From Arthrobacter pascens (GTDB lineage: Bacteria > Actinomycetota > Actinomycetes > Actinomycetales > Micrococcaceae): 64,000 nt of DNA. The translations under genes and the position numbers were made by a program. The notes below the pieces were generated by a model. The model was not told the DNA's origin. It saw only the letters and a list, made by a program, of their open reading frames with translations, and did no database searches. Location of the stretch: the NCBI RefSeq assembly GCF_030816475.1, contig NZ_JAUSXF010000001.1, positions 3,224,001 through 3,288,000 of the forward strand, given 5' to 3'. Positions 25,495 to 33,260 of this stretch are shown piece after piece; position 1 is the first letter of the stretch, and each line of letters begins with the position of its first letter.

Positions 25495-26429
25495 CCCGCG
25501 AGATGGCGTTCTGGTGAACTAGAGGCGCAAAATTGAACAGTTTCCTGCGTGTCGCCAGAGCTTCGCAGATGAGGACTGAGCCGGACCTTAATAGTCGCTA
25601 TCGACGCTGGATTTTGGTCGATCAATACAAATTTCCGTCCGAGGGCTTGCGCGACCGCTCCTGTCGTTCCGCTTCCTGCAAAGAAATCGAGAATCCAGTC
25701 TCCTGGTTTGCTACTTGCTTGGATAATTCGTCTGAGGACGCCTTCTGGTTTCTGCGTAGGATACCCCGTTTTTTCCTTTCCCATTGTGGACACGATAGTG
25801 TGCCACCAGACATCGCTAGGAAGAAAATCTCTGCCTGACGGCTCAACTGCCAGACCGGGGGTCTTATACCGTTCACTATCAACGTCGTGTTTATTGAAAA
25901 TATAGTTGTCAGGATTCTTCACATAGATCAAGATATTGTCGTGCTTTGTTGGCCACTTCTTCCGGGCTCTTGCGCCGTAATCGTAAGCCCAAATAATCTC
26001 ATTCAAGAAGCATTGACTTCCAAAAATTGAATCCAAATAGACCTTAGCATAATGCACTTCTCGGTAATCAAGATGCAAATACAAGGTGCCGTCGTCGGTC
26101 AACAGCCTCCAGGCTTCAGTCAAACGTGGCTGAAGGAAAGACCAATAGTCTTCAAAGGTATCGTCGTAAGCTACCTTCGCGCCCTTAACCGTTTCGTACC
26201 TCTCGCCCTTGAAACCTAGCCTAGAACCAGTAGCAGATCGTATCGTTTTCAGTGAGTGGCGAACCTGTGCCTTGCCGGTATTGAAAGGCGGGTCGATGTA
26301 AATCAGTCGAAAAGTTTCATCCGGCAACGAACAGAGTGCGGCCAAGTTGTCACCTTCAACAATCAGGCTCGGTCCGGAGGGACTCCAGTTCATGGTCTTT
26401 GGTTTTTCACGCGCTGTCGCATCCGCCAT
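25491..26429 (-). CDS. Site-specific DNA methyltransferase (amino-group, beta-class order)
   Basis: Methylates the exocyclic amino group of adenine (N6) or cytosine (N4) using SAM. Motif IV IYIDPPFNTG (about 41-50) comes first; the SAM-binding motif I FFAGSGTTGAVAQALG comes late (about 242-257), followed by KFVLIDQNP. The order IV-target domain-X-I is the beta class. VEGDNLAAL at about 22 is the usual lead-in to motif IV. 312 residues is typical. Codon use is AT-richer than in neighbours. It is the first gene of a two-gene restriction-modification operon with the overlapping nuclease gene. Confidence 0.9.
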   Translation of the reverse strand: MADATAREKPKTMNWSPSGPSLIVEGDNLAALCSLPDETFRLIYIDPPFNTGKAQVRHSLKTIRSATGSRLGFKGERYETVKGAKVAYDDTFEDYWSFLQPRLTEAWRLLTDDGTLYLHLDYREVHYAKVYLDSIFGSQCFLNEIIWAYDYGARARKKWPTKHDNILIYVKNPDNYIFNKHDVDSERYKTPGLAVEPSGRDFLPSDVWWHTIVSTMGKEKTGYPTQKPEGVLRRIIQASSKPGDWILDFFAGSGTTGAVAQALGRKFVLIDQNPASIATIKVRLSPHLRSSGDTQETVQFCASSSPERHLAG

Positions 26430-26872
26430 GACGACGACCCTACTTGGGACCGGCCTCTTTGCACGACAACGACAGCCTCAACACGACTGCTAGGTTGACG
26501 GCCGTCAGTTCTCGAGAGTGCTCATTAGGGTGGACGAAGCTGGCCGCTCACACCATGCCGCTCCAGGGGTGCGTACTACTGCGGGGCAATGGCACTAGCC
26601 GGGGGCTTTTGACAGCGCTAGAGAATTCACAGCGTCGCGCCATAGGCCGACCCTTTGCCCCTGAAGCCTTCAAAAGTCCCCGGTGTTTTAGTAAGGAGTC
26701 ATTAGACTGGCCCGACAGTAATGAGGGAATTGGCTCGTTTCGCGTGCAGTGTTCCAGAAGTCATGTCTCTTGGGCGAGTTGGATACTAGCTCTCGGTACT
26801 GCGAGGTCTGGATGATGAGAGGGCAGGAGTGGAGGCGGAATCAAAGAGAGCCGGGGAAGATAGAAGGCAACG
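26430..26872. other. Intergenic stretch with an imperfect inverted repeat
   Basis: No supported gene; one forward frame of about 120 codons has no ribosome site and no family resemblance. The stretch holds the inverted repeat listed separately and, at its right end, a GA-rich segment just before the next ATG. Confidence 0.45.
26599..26683. repeat. 15-bp imperfect inverted repeat enclosing 55 bases
   Basis: CCGGGGGCTTTTGAC (26599-26613) matches the reverse complement of TTCAAAAGTCCCCGG (26669-26683) at 13 of 15 positions. It could form a long hairpin or mark the ends of a small non-autonomous element. No flanking direct repeat is clear. Confidence 0.4.
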
Positions 26873-27541
26873 ATGACGAGAGTTAAACGAAGGGCCCCAC
26901 ACCCGGAATGGGTTCAAATGTACCGGCAGGGCATTCCATCACCGAAGATTGCCGCGGAGGCCGGGGTAGCCGCCAGCACGGTCCGCTACCATCTCCATCT
27001 TGCCTTTCAGGCCGAGCCGTCCATACGTAAGGAACACAACAGAGCTGCCGGCTCAGCTCCTAGGAACTCCCCCGCCGGCGTACGGAACATGAATGACATC
27101 ATAGCTTTCTATACGGCTGAAGGCCGGCTCCCTTCCACCCATGGCACTTCTTCACGGGAGCGGGCAATCGGCGTGTGGCTGCACCGCCGCAAACAGGACG
27201 CCGCCCAGGGAACCCTCTCCCTCATCTACAGGGAAGGCCTCAGGGGCATCCCCGGCTGGGACAGACCGTCTACCCGCAATGCGGACGACGAAGCACGCTG
27301 GCACCAGCGCCTGGCTGAACTCATCGCTTTCAGGGCCGTCGGCAACGATTGGCCCCGTCACAAGAAAGCCGAGACCGAGCAAGAACGGGTCCTGGGCGTG
27401 TGGCTCCATAGCCAACGCATCAAACACCGCCGCTCCGAACTGAATGAGGGCAAGGAAAAACTACTGAACACAATTCTCCCCGGATGGCGCACCGGCAGGA
27501 AACGCGCTGACCGCTTCACCAGGACCGCCAGCACCCGATAG
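26873..27541 (+). CDS. Helicase-associated (HA) domain protein without a helicase
   Basis: 222 residues. The N-terminus has a helix-turn-helix look (YRQGIPSPKIAAEAGVAASTVRYHLHLA), then two helicase-associated repeats: one around DIIAFYTAEGRLPS...RERAIGVWLHRRKQ...GIPGWD, and one around WHQRLAELIAFRAVGNDWPRHKKAETEQERVLGVWLHSQR...ILPGWR. HA repeats are small helical units often found in series after a helicase in actinobacteria; here they stand alone with a DNA-binding N-terminus. Such genes are common in accessory regions of Arthrobacter. The start is the first ATG after a GA-rich segment. Confidence 0.7.
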   Translation: MTRVKRRAPHPEWVQMYRQGIPSPKIAAEAGVAASTVRYHLHLAFQAEPSIRKEHNRAAGSAPRNSPAGVRNMNDIIAFYTAEGRLPSTHGTSSRERAIGVWLHRRKQDAAQGTLSLIYREGLRGIPGWDRPSTRNADDEARWHQRLAELIAFRAVGNDWPRHKKAETEQERVLGVWLHSQRIKHRRSELNEGKEKLLNTILPGWRTGRKRADRFTRTASTR

Positions 27542-27944
27542 TCAGATGGGTCCATGACTTCAACGGCTGCAATTCTCGTCAGCCGCATATGCTTTTCTGT
27601 CTTCCGGTGCTTCGGGGTCAAGGAGAAGCCCCAGCCGTCCCAATGGACCGTACCTAAGTACTGATGCATTGAATGATAGGGGCGCAGACAACCCGCTTCC
27701 CAACTGGCCTGGAGCGATGAGGACGGCAAACCCGCGCAAGCAATTTGGATTGCGGTTGGCAACGCCGACCTGGGGTTTTGCCAGGTGCATTGAGACGGAT
27801 CCGGGGCCAGCCGTCTCACTTGAGTTGGCAATTCCGTACTTGTGTCGCGGACTGCGCCGGCCGTGCTGAAATTCTCATGGCCTGATTCTTGGCGATGTCC
27901 GGACTGGCTGTCTGCCCGGCGTAGGTTAGGGCGACGGGCTGTTG
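27542..27944. other. Intergenic stretch, no supported gene
   Basis: Convergent ends of the HA-domain gene and the TauE-like gene. A reverse frame reads LGTVHWDGWGFSLTPKHRK but overlaps the end of the HA gene and has no start signal. Nothing else is recognisable. Confidence 0.35.
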
Positions 27945-28777
27945 TTAGTCGTGGTTCCAGACTTTGATCGATGACAGAAGCAGGAGCAGGACCAACAGGG
28001 GGATGAGGACCAGGTTTGGGACGACTCCCAGGAGTAGGCCGCCGAGTACGGTTCCGTGATGGAGCCGAGCGTCATGGTGATGAGGAAGGGCTTGCTTTGC
28101 CCGAGCACGGCGAAGCTCTTGTCTCTGCTGAAGCGGGCGAACGGGACGAGCATGGTGGGCAGTGACACGACCAGGGAGAGGCTTCCGGCGATCTTGATGT
28201 CGGTTCCGTAGAGCAGCACGATCGTGGGGATCAGCAGCTCCCCGCCGGCGACTCCCATCCGAGCAGCGACCACTCCGATGAGGATCCCGGCTGCGACGCC
28301 GAGCACCGTGCGGGAAGCGGGGTCCATTGTGAGGGGCTCGACCGCGAAGAAGTGCGTGACGAAAAGCAGCACCGCGATCAGGACGAGCAGGACCGCGATG
28401 ACGCGGAAGAGCGTTTTCGACTTCAGCCGGGTGGCCCAGTGGGCGCCGATCCAGGCGCCGAGGAGGCTGCCGGCGAGCAGGTTCAGCACGATGTACCAAT
28501 GAGGGGATAACTCGCAGAGCGGGACGGCGAAGAGCCTCGCGGGCAGGGCCGTGATGACGACGATCAGGCTCATGGCCTTGTTCATGATGATGGCCTGCAG
28601 CGCGGCAAAGCCGAACAGCCCGATCAGCAGGGGAAGCCGGAACTCGGCGCCGCCCAGGCCGATCATGCCGCCCAGGACACCGATGATCGCTCCCGCGAGG
28701 AAGACCAGCGGGAAGGATTGTTGTCGTGCCTGTCCTGGTGTCAATAGCGGCAAGGCGGTGCTCTTCATACCGGCCAA
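27945..28777 (-). pseudogene. TauE/SafE-family sulfite/organosulfonate exporter, one frameshift near C-terminus
   Basis: Membrane transporter with eight predicted helices. The frame from 28777 carries two family repeats (LAGAIIGVLGGMIGLGGAEFRLPLLI and VAAGILIGVVAARMGVAGGELLIPTIVLL). Near 28058 the frame changes; the intended C-terminus GTVLGGLLLGVVPNLVLIPLLVLLLLLSSIKVWNHD is read one base off and ends at 27945. With one correction the protein would be full length, so this may be a sequencing error or a recent mutation. GGLGG-type loops normal for the family appear in both halves. Confidence 0.75.
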
Positions 28778-29069
28778 ATTATTAGCAGCACAAGTGCGGC
28801 CGGATGGTGCGGCGTTTGTGACTGGGTGCGTGACTGCTTGCCGGTGTGGGTTATGTGCCCCAGATTGTCCACGCCCGGCTGAGTGTTTGGCTGGGGCTGG
28901 TTGCCACCTTAAGTGAGACGGGGATCAGAAACCGTAGGTTGCAAGTGAGTTGAGATTCTTGCCAACAAGACTGAGAGGTGACACTGAGCCGGAGTCTCAC
29001 GCTACGCAAGCACTAGCTGGACTCTGCCAGGACAGCGCTTATCGGTGAAAAGGTAGGGGCAGCCGCATG

Positions 29070-30260
29070 TCACTGTGCTGTGACATCGGCGTGTTCCAGG
29101 ACCTTCGCAGCCAAGCGTTCGATTTGGCCCAAGAGCTCGTGCGGCTGCGCCTCAAGATCCAATGAATGAGTGAAAATACGAACGTCCGCCCGACGTATGT
29201 CATGAAACGTCTCCTCGCATTCACCTTTCGCGTAAACAAGGTGGCCAGCGCGCATGTTGAACCTCGTGCAATATGCGAGCATCTGATAAAGGTCGGCGTT
29301 CGGAAACCGCTTGTTCTTCTCGGCCTTGTACTTTGCATCCAGGACAGCCAAAACGTTCTGGTCGTCGCGCCAAACGATGTCAGGGCGCAGTGGCACCACT
29401 CCGCCAACGTCCAAGTGCTTTCCCCGGTATTGCAGGTCCACACTCCCACCGTGGGACACCATGGCTTCGCGGAGTGCTACGGACACGAAGTCCTCGAAAA
29501 CCTCCCACATATCGAAAAGGAATGACCTCGCAGTAACCTTCCCTGCATGCTGTTCCAGAGACCCATGTTTAAGGATGATCTCAGCCAAGACGACGGCCGG
29601 AGCGTAGTGGGCGTTGAGCCGGGTAAACCGGATGCCCGGAAACACCGTAGGGTCAGCGACGAGAGTCACTCCGTCGAACTTCTGCAGCAGCTTGCGCAAT
29701 GACTGCCTGTCGGTTTCTGCCAGGCGCGGGACGGTCAGCAGTTTGCGCGCTGCCGCCACCAGCATTTGGTTCTCAGCGATGTCGACGGTGTAGTCGTCGT
29801 ATGTCACCTCCGCTGGCAAGGGAAGTCCGGCCCGCAGTCCAATCTGTGCCGGAATATTAAGTCTGCCCCGAATCATGGGCTCAGATTCCTGCACCGTCTT
29901 GTAATCCTGAAACAGACCTTGGACGGTTGCCTTCTTAACCTGACGGATGAAGGAGCTAACGATGCTGCTGACCAGATGCTCATCGGCTGAAAGCGCTACA
30001 TCATCATCGCGCCAGTACTTCGGCGAACGCGAGTAACCCATCAGGAAGAACAAGCGTGGGATCGGCAGCTTGGGTCGAATGTATAGCTCGTGCTCACCTA
30101 CTGAGACCACGCCAACTTTCGAGACGGAAGAGACAGTCCACAGTCCTTCCCCTTCCGGCAGCGCTGTGGCAATGTCCAGACTGTTTAGGGCTCGTCCGAT
30201 GGTGTCCGGCAGCGCCAAAGTCCGGCTGACGGCCGCTTCACGGATTTCGAACGCTGGCAC
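29070..30260 (-). CDS. mcrC: McrC, nuclease subunit of McrBC restriction system
   Basis: Partner of McrB that cuts DNA bearing modified cytosines after GTP-driven translocation. 396 residues, GTG start three bases after the stop of mcrB. The N-terminal half (VSKVGVVSVGEHELYIRPKLPIPRLFFLMGYS) matches the McrB-binding part of McrC. The C-terminal half carries the PD-(D/E)XK site: LRPDIVWRDDQNVLAVLDAKYK (D about 292, D-x-K about 309-311), followed by DLYQMLAYC. Family call is firm. Confidence 0.9.
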   Translation of the reverse strand: MPAFEIREAAVSRTLALPDTIGRALNSLDIATALPEGEGLWTVSSVSKVGVVSVGEHELYIRPKLPIPRLFFLMGYSRSPKYWRDDDVALSADEHLVSSIVSSFIRQVKKATVQGLFQDYKTVQESEPMIRGRLNIPAQIGLRAGLPLPAEVTYDDYTVDIAENQMLVAAARKLLTVPRLAETDRQSLRKLLQKFDGVTLVADPTVFPGIRFTRLNAHYAPAVVLAEIILKHGSLEQHAGKVTARSFLFDMWEVFEDFVSVALREAMVSHGGSVDLQYRGKHLDVGGVVPLRPDIVWRDDQNVLAVLDAKYKAEKNKRFPNADLYQMLAYCTRFNMRAGHLVYAKGECEETFHDIRRADVRIFTHSLDLEAQPHELLGQIERLAAKVLEHADVTAQ

Positions 30261-30263
30261 CGT

Positions 30264-32435
30264 CTATTCCCTCTCCCCGTCTGCCGGACCATCGCTGTTC
30301 AAGTCTTCAGCCGGAGTTCGGTTCTGCACAGCGAGCTCCGCCCTCAACGTGTCCAGACGGTACTGCTTCAGCACGTCCTTCCCCTCGCCATAGTGGTGCT
30401 CTTCTAGCAGCGGCAGGATCTCCGATTCCCAGATCCTGGTGAGGACATCCTGCGTGATCCCTCCAACCTTGGGCATGAGATAGGACGGGCCAATGCTGAA
30501 GGAGGCGTCATTGATCTTCTTGTTGAGTTGCTGGAGCAGCAGGGCTGGTTCTTGGCCGAGGTCATTGCTCTTGTGCGCAAGAAGCCATCCGCTGAGGACC
30601 TCGGATACCGGACGCTGCGCCGGATGCAGCTCCCGGAATGCGAATCGACGGCGCATGGCCGCGTCCATCAGAGCGATAGAACGGTCTGAGGTGTTCATGG
30701 TTCCGATGATGAAGAGGTTGTCAGGCAGTTCGAATGTCTCTTCACTGTACTGAAGGTTGATTTTCCGGTGTCGGTATTCGAGCAGGAAGTAGAGCTCGCC
30801 GAAGATCTTCGCCAGATTTCCGCGGTTGATCTCGTCGATGACCAGTACAAAGTTTCGGTGCTGGGCTTTGTTCGCCTTGTCGACGATTCGTCGCAGAGGT
30901 CCATCTTTGAGTTCGTAGCTCAGGGCTCCGTTTACAGTAACGGGCCGATATCCCTGAAAGAAGTCTTCATAGGAATAGCTCGGGTGAAACTGCACAAGTT
31001 CTGCCTCGTCACGGGCGATATGTTCGGCCAGTGCGAGGCCAATAAACGTCTTACCCGTCCCCGGCGGGCCGAACAAGATCAGTTGCCGCTTGTTCTTAAG
31101 AAGGTCCAACGCCTCCTGCAGCCACTTTTCCTCGATGTAGACCCGACCACTCAGCGCCGCGTTAGCGGCAGGGAACGGTTCGCGTTCGATCCCCGGAGCC
31201 AGCTGTCCGGCGTCCGTCGATGTGTCGCCGTCCACCGACTCCGGTTGCTCCGTTGGACGAGGAGCGCTCTTCTCCCAAAGGTGTTTGTGCTGTTCGTCGT
31301 AAAAATCCACGTGGGTGCCAGTCTCCTGCTGTAGGCGGAGGCCAATACTGAACAGATCACGGTCCACGTCCCCTGTCGAGTCAGCATCGCTGGTGATAAA
31401 GGTATTTCGGATCAGGCCCTTATCCTGGTCGGAGAAGCAATCTATGAATGATTCCGGGTGGACCATGTACAACAGCGCGTTTCTTTGGGTCGGGAAGCTT
31501 CGTCCCCTGACACTGAAGACGAATGACTTCCAAGCCCACGGGTCCGATAGGACTTGCTGCTGCACTTCGATCGGGGATTGCAAGTAAGCCTCGACGACGG
31601 AAAGCAGAAGGGCCATCGCTTGGAATGTGTTGCTGAGCATCGCTTGGCCGGGGTGGACGACGCCGGTCTTGAGTCCGCTGAGGACCTGGTCCGGGATCAT
31701 GGCCGGCTCGTCCATGGTCTGGAGAATTGCGGAAATTCGCTCCTTCTTCTTGCCGAAGCCGATGGCCCCCTCATAAATAGGCAGAACCTGCCACGTCACA
31801 AGCTCGGCCATCAACAGCCGAGCCTCATCGGCGGCCTCGGCCAACTGCAGCCTTAGTTTGTCGACAAAGGTGCCCTCTCCTGCGTCCGGAGCTTCGATAA
31901 ATCGGGTTCTTAGTTCAGAGATTGCGGGGACGGTCCAGACATCGCGGTCCGGATCGAATACCGAAGACCCTTCGCGGAGGCCCCTCTGCACGAAAAGTCC
32001 GGTCGTGGCGCGGAAAACGTCCTCTTGTGGGCGTCGTGAAACGAGGACCGTTCGGAGTTGCTCTGCGCGGTTAGCCTTTCGACGTGCCGTCTGTGCGGCG
32101 AACAGCTTTGACATCTGGCCGAAAAGTTCGTCAGCGCTTGGATAGTCCTCCAGAGCTTTCTGGCCCTCCGGAGTTATTCGCCAGATGCCGTGGGTCTTTG
32201 TAATCCAGCCCGCCGCCACTAGGTTGATGGAGTCGAAGGACAAGTTTGCGCTCCCGCGCACGAGACCGCTTGCATTGGTGGTGGCCTCAGCCGGGCTCAG
32301 CGGCACGCGCTCAACGGCGAGCTGAAACACGCCATCGGGGTCCTTCGAATTGGCGACGCCCTCTGGGTGTTCTGACAGGATCTCCAGAACTGCCCTAATG
32401 CGTTTGCGGCGGTTTGGTCCGGTGCTTTCGGTCAT
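30264..32435 (-). CDS. mcrB: McrB, GTP-dependent AAA+ subunit of McrBC restriction system
   Basis: 723 residues from ATG 32435 (an upstream TTG would add 11). The first 100 residues resemble the Mrr N-terminal winged helix (RIRAVLEILSEHPEGV...LVAAGWITKTHGIWRITPEGQKAL). A long middle region is the probable modified-DNA recognition part. The AAA+ motor lies in the last 300 residues: Walker A LFGPPGTGKTF (about 453), Walker B LVIDEINRGN (about 530), and GTMNTSDRSIALMDAAMRRRF (about 578). The INRGNxAKIFGE segment is typical of McrB GTPases. It forms a rings-and-nuclease complex with McrC downstream. E. coli McrBC prefers purine-5mC; the specificity here is not readable. Confidence 0.9.
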   Translation of the reverse strand: MTESTGPNRRKRIRAVLEILSEHPEGVANSKDPDGVFQLAVERVPLSPAEATTNASGLVRGSANLSFDSINLVAAGWITKTHGIWRITPEGQKALEDYPSADELFGQMSKLFAAQTARRKANRAEQLRTVLVSRRPQEDVFRATTGLFVQRGLREGSSVFDPDRDVWTVPAISELRTRFIEAPDAGEGTFVDKLRLQLAEAADEARLLMAELVTWQVLPIYEGAIGFGKKKERISAILQTMDEPAMIPDQVLSGLKTGVVHPGQAMLSNTFQAMALLLSVVEAYLQSPIEVQQQVLSDPWAWKSFVFSVRGRSFPTQRNALLYMVHPESFIDCFSDQDKGLIRNTFITSDADSTGDVDRDLFSIGLRLQQETGTHVDFYDEQHKHLWEKSAPRPTEQPESVDGDTSTDAGQLAPGIEREPFPAANAALSGRVYIEEKWLQEALDLLKNKRQLILFGPPGTGKTFIGLALAEHIARDEAELVQFHPSYSYEDFFQGYRPVTVNGALSYELKDGPLRRIVDKANKAQHRNFVLVIDEINRGNLAKIFGELYFLLEYRHRKINLQYSEETFELPDNLFIIGTMNTSDRSIALMDAAMRRRFAFRELHPAQRPVSEVLSGWLLAHKSNDLGQEPALLLQQLNKKINDASFSIGPSYLMPKVGGITQDVLTRIWESEILPLLEEHHYGEGKDVLKQYRLDTLRAELAVQNRTPAEDLNSDGPADGERE

Positions 32436-32587
32436 ATCGGTGCTCGCCAACCTCTCGGGAAACGGCAAAAAGCAGAAGCGCAGACGGTTCCTAGACTGTA
32501 ACTCCAGACTAACGATGCAAGAGCTCGCAGGTATAGAGAATCTCCTCGAAGGCCCGGCGGGCTGCCGGGCAGCGTACAGCTACACCG

Positions 32588-32986
32588 ATGTCCCCTTTGA
32601 GTGGCGGCAGCAGCTTCATGGTGACCCGCTGGGCCAACAGCCAGATCGCCCTCCTCACTACCAAGGACAGGCACCCGATACATCAGCATTTTTTTGAGCG
32701 TGGCGCAACCGAAGAGTACTGGCGCGAGTTCCACACAGGCGAATCCGAATTCTACGGCCACGTGCTCGGCATCAAAGGACTGGAACGGTCCGTTGTGGTG
32801 CTGTGCGTCAACGGGTTCAAGGACATGGACCGGGCGGCCGAACAGCTCTATGTGGGGCTGTCCCGGGCAAGGAGGCTGCTCGTGGTCGTTGGCGATTCAG
32901 GGCTGCTGGAGGAAGCGGGCGGCCCGGACCTCAAGGTCGCGTTGTCACGGACGCAGGCATGGAAGCCGGTGCTGGAAACCGGCTAG
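32588..32986 (+). pseudogene. C-terminal fragment of a UvrD/NERD-type helicase
   Basis: The readable part begins about QIALLTTKDRHPIHQ and runs through EFYGHVLGIKGLERSVVVLCVNGF to AAEQLYVGLSRARRLLVVVG, which is motif V/VI of UvrD_C_2 helicases (KGLE, VGLSRAR). Everything before this, including Walker A and B, is absent. The open frame starts at an ATG with no family match before it. It is a decayed gene end beside mcrB and the AddAB-like pair. Confidence 0.75.
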
Positions 32987-33060
32987 GAACTGCTTTTCAC
33001 GTTTATTGTCAGCGCCTCGGCATAGTCTTTAATCACTAGATTAAGAACCAGCGGGATCCT

Positions 33061-33204
33061 GTGGTGAAGCGTGCGGACAACGTGGTCGGCACGACGCGCG
33101 TCGTCATCACTGTCACGCCTCCCGACTACGGCATCACGAGCTTTGACCGTTTGCTTGCCGCCGCCGCAGAGGCTGGCGGGGACAGCGGCGCAGGAACTTC
33201 ATAG
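33061..33204 (+). CDS. Possible 47-residue hypothetical protein
   Basis: A short frame starting GTG GTG AAG, with strong G/C-ending codon bias, reads VKRADNVVGTTRVVITVTPPDYGITSFDRLLAAAAEAGGDSGAGTS. No clear ribosome site; the frame is bounded upstream by TAG. It lies 56 bases before the AddB-like gene and may be a short gene or the end of a lost one. Family not recognised. Confidence 0.35.
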   Translation: MVKRADNVVGTTRVVITVTPPDYGITSFDRLLAAAAEAGGDSGAGTS

Positions 33205-33260
33205 CAATTCTGTCAGTACCCGTTGCTATGTTGAGTAAAACGTCAGGATGAGGGAACAGC

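Noticed and set aside
26444..26815. Plus-strand open frame of 123 codons
   Set aside because: No ribosome site, no family resemblance, and poor codon bias; treated as intergenic.
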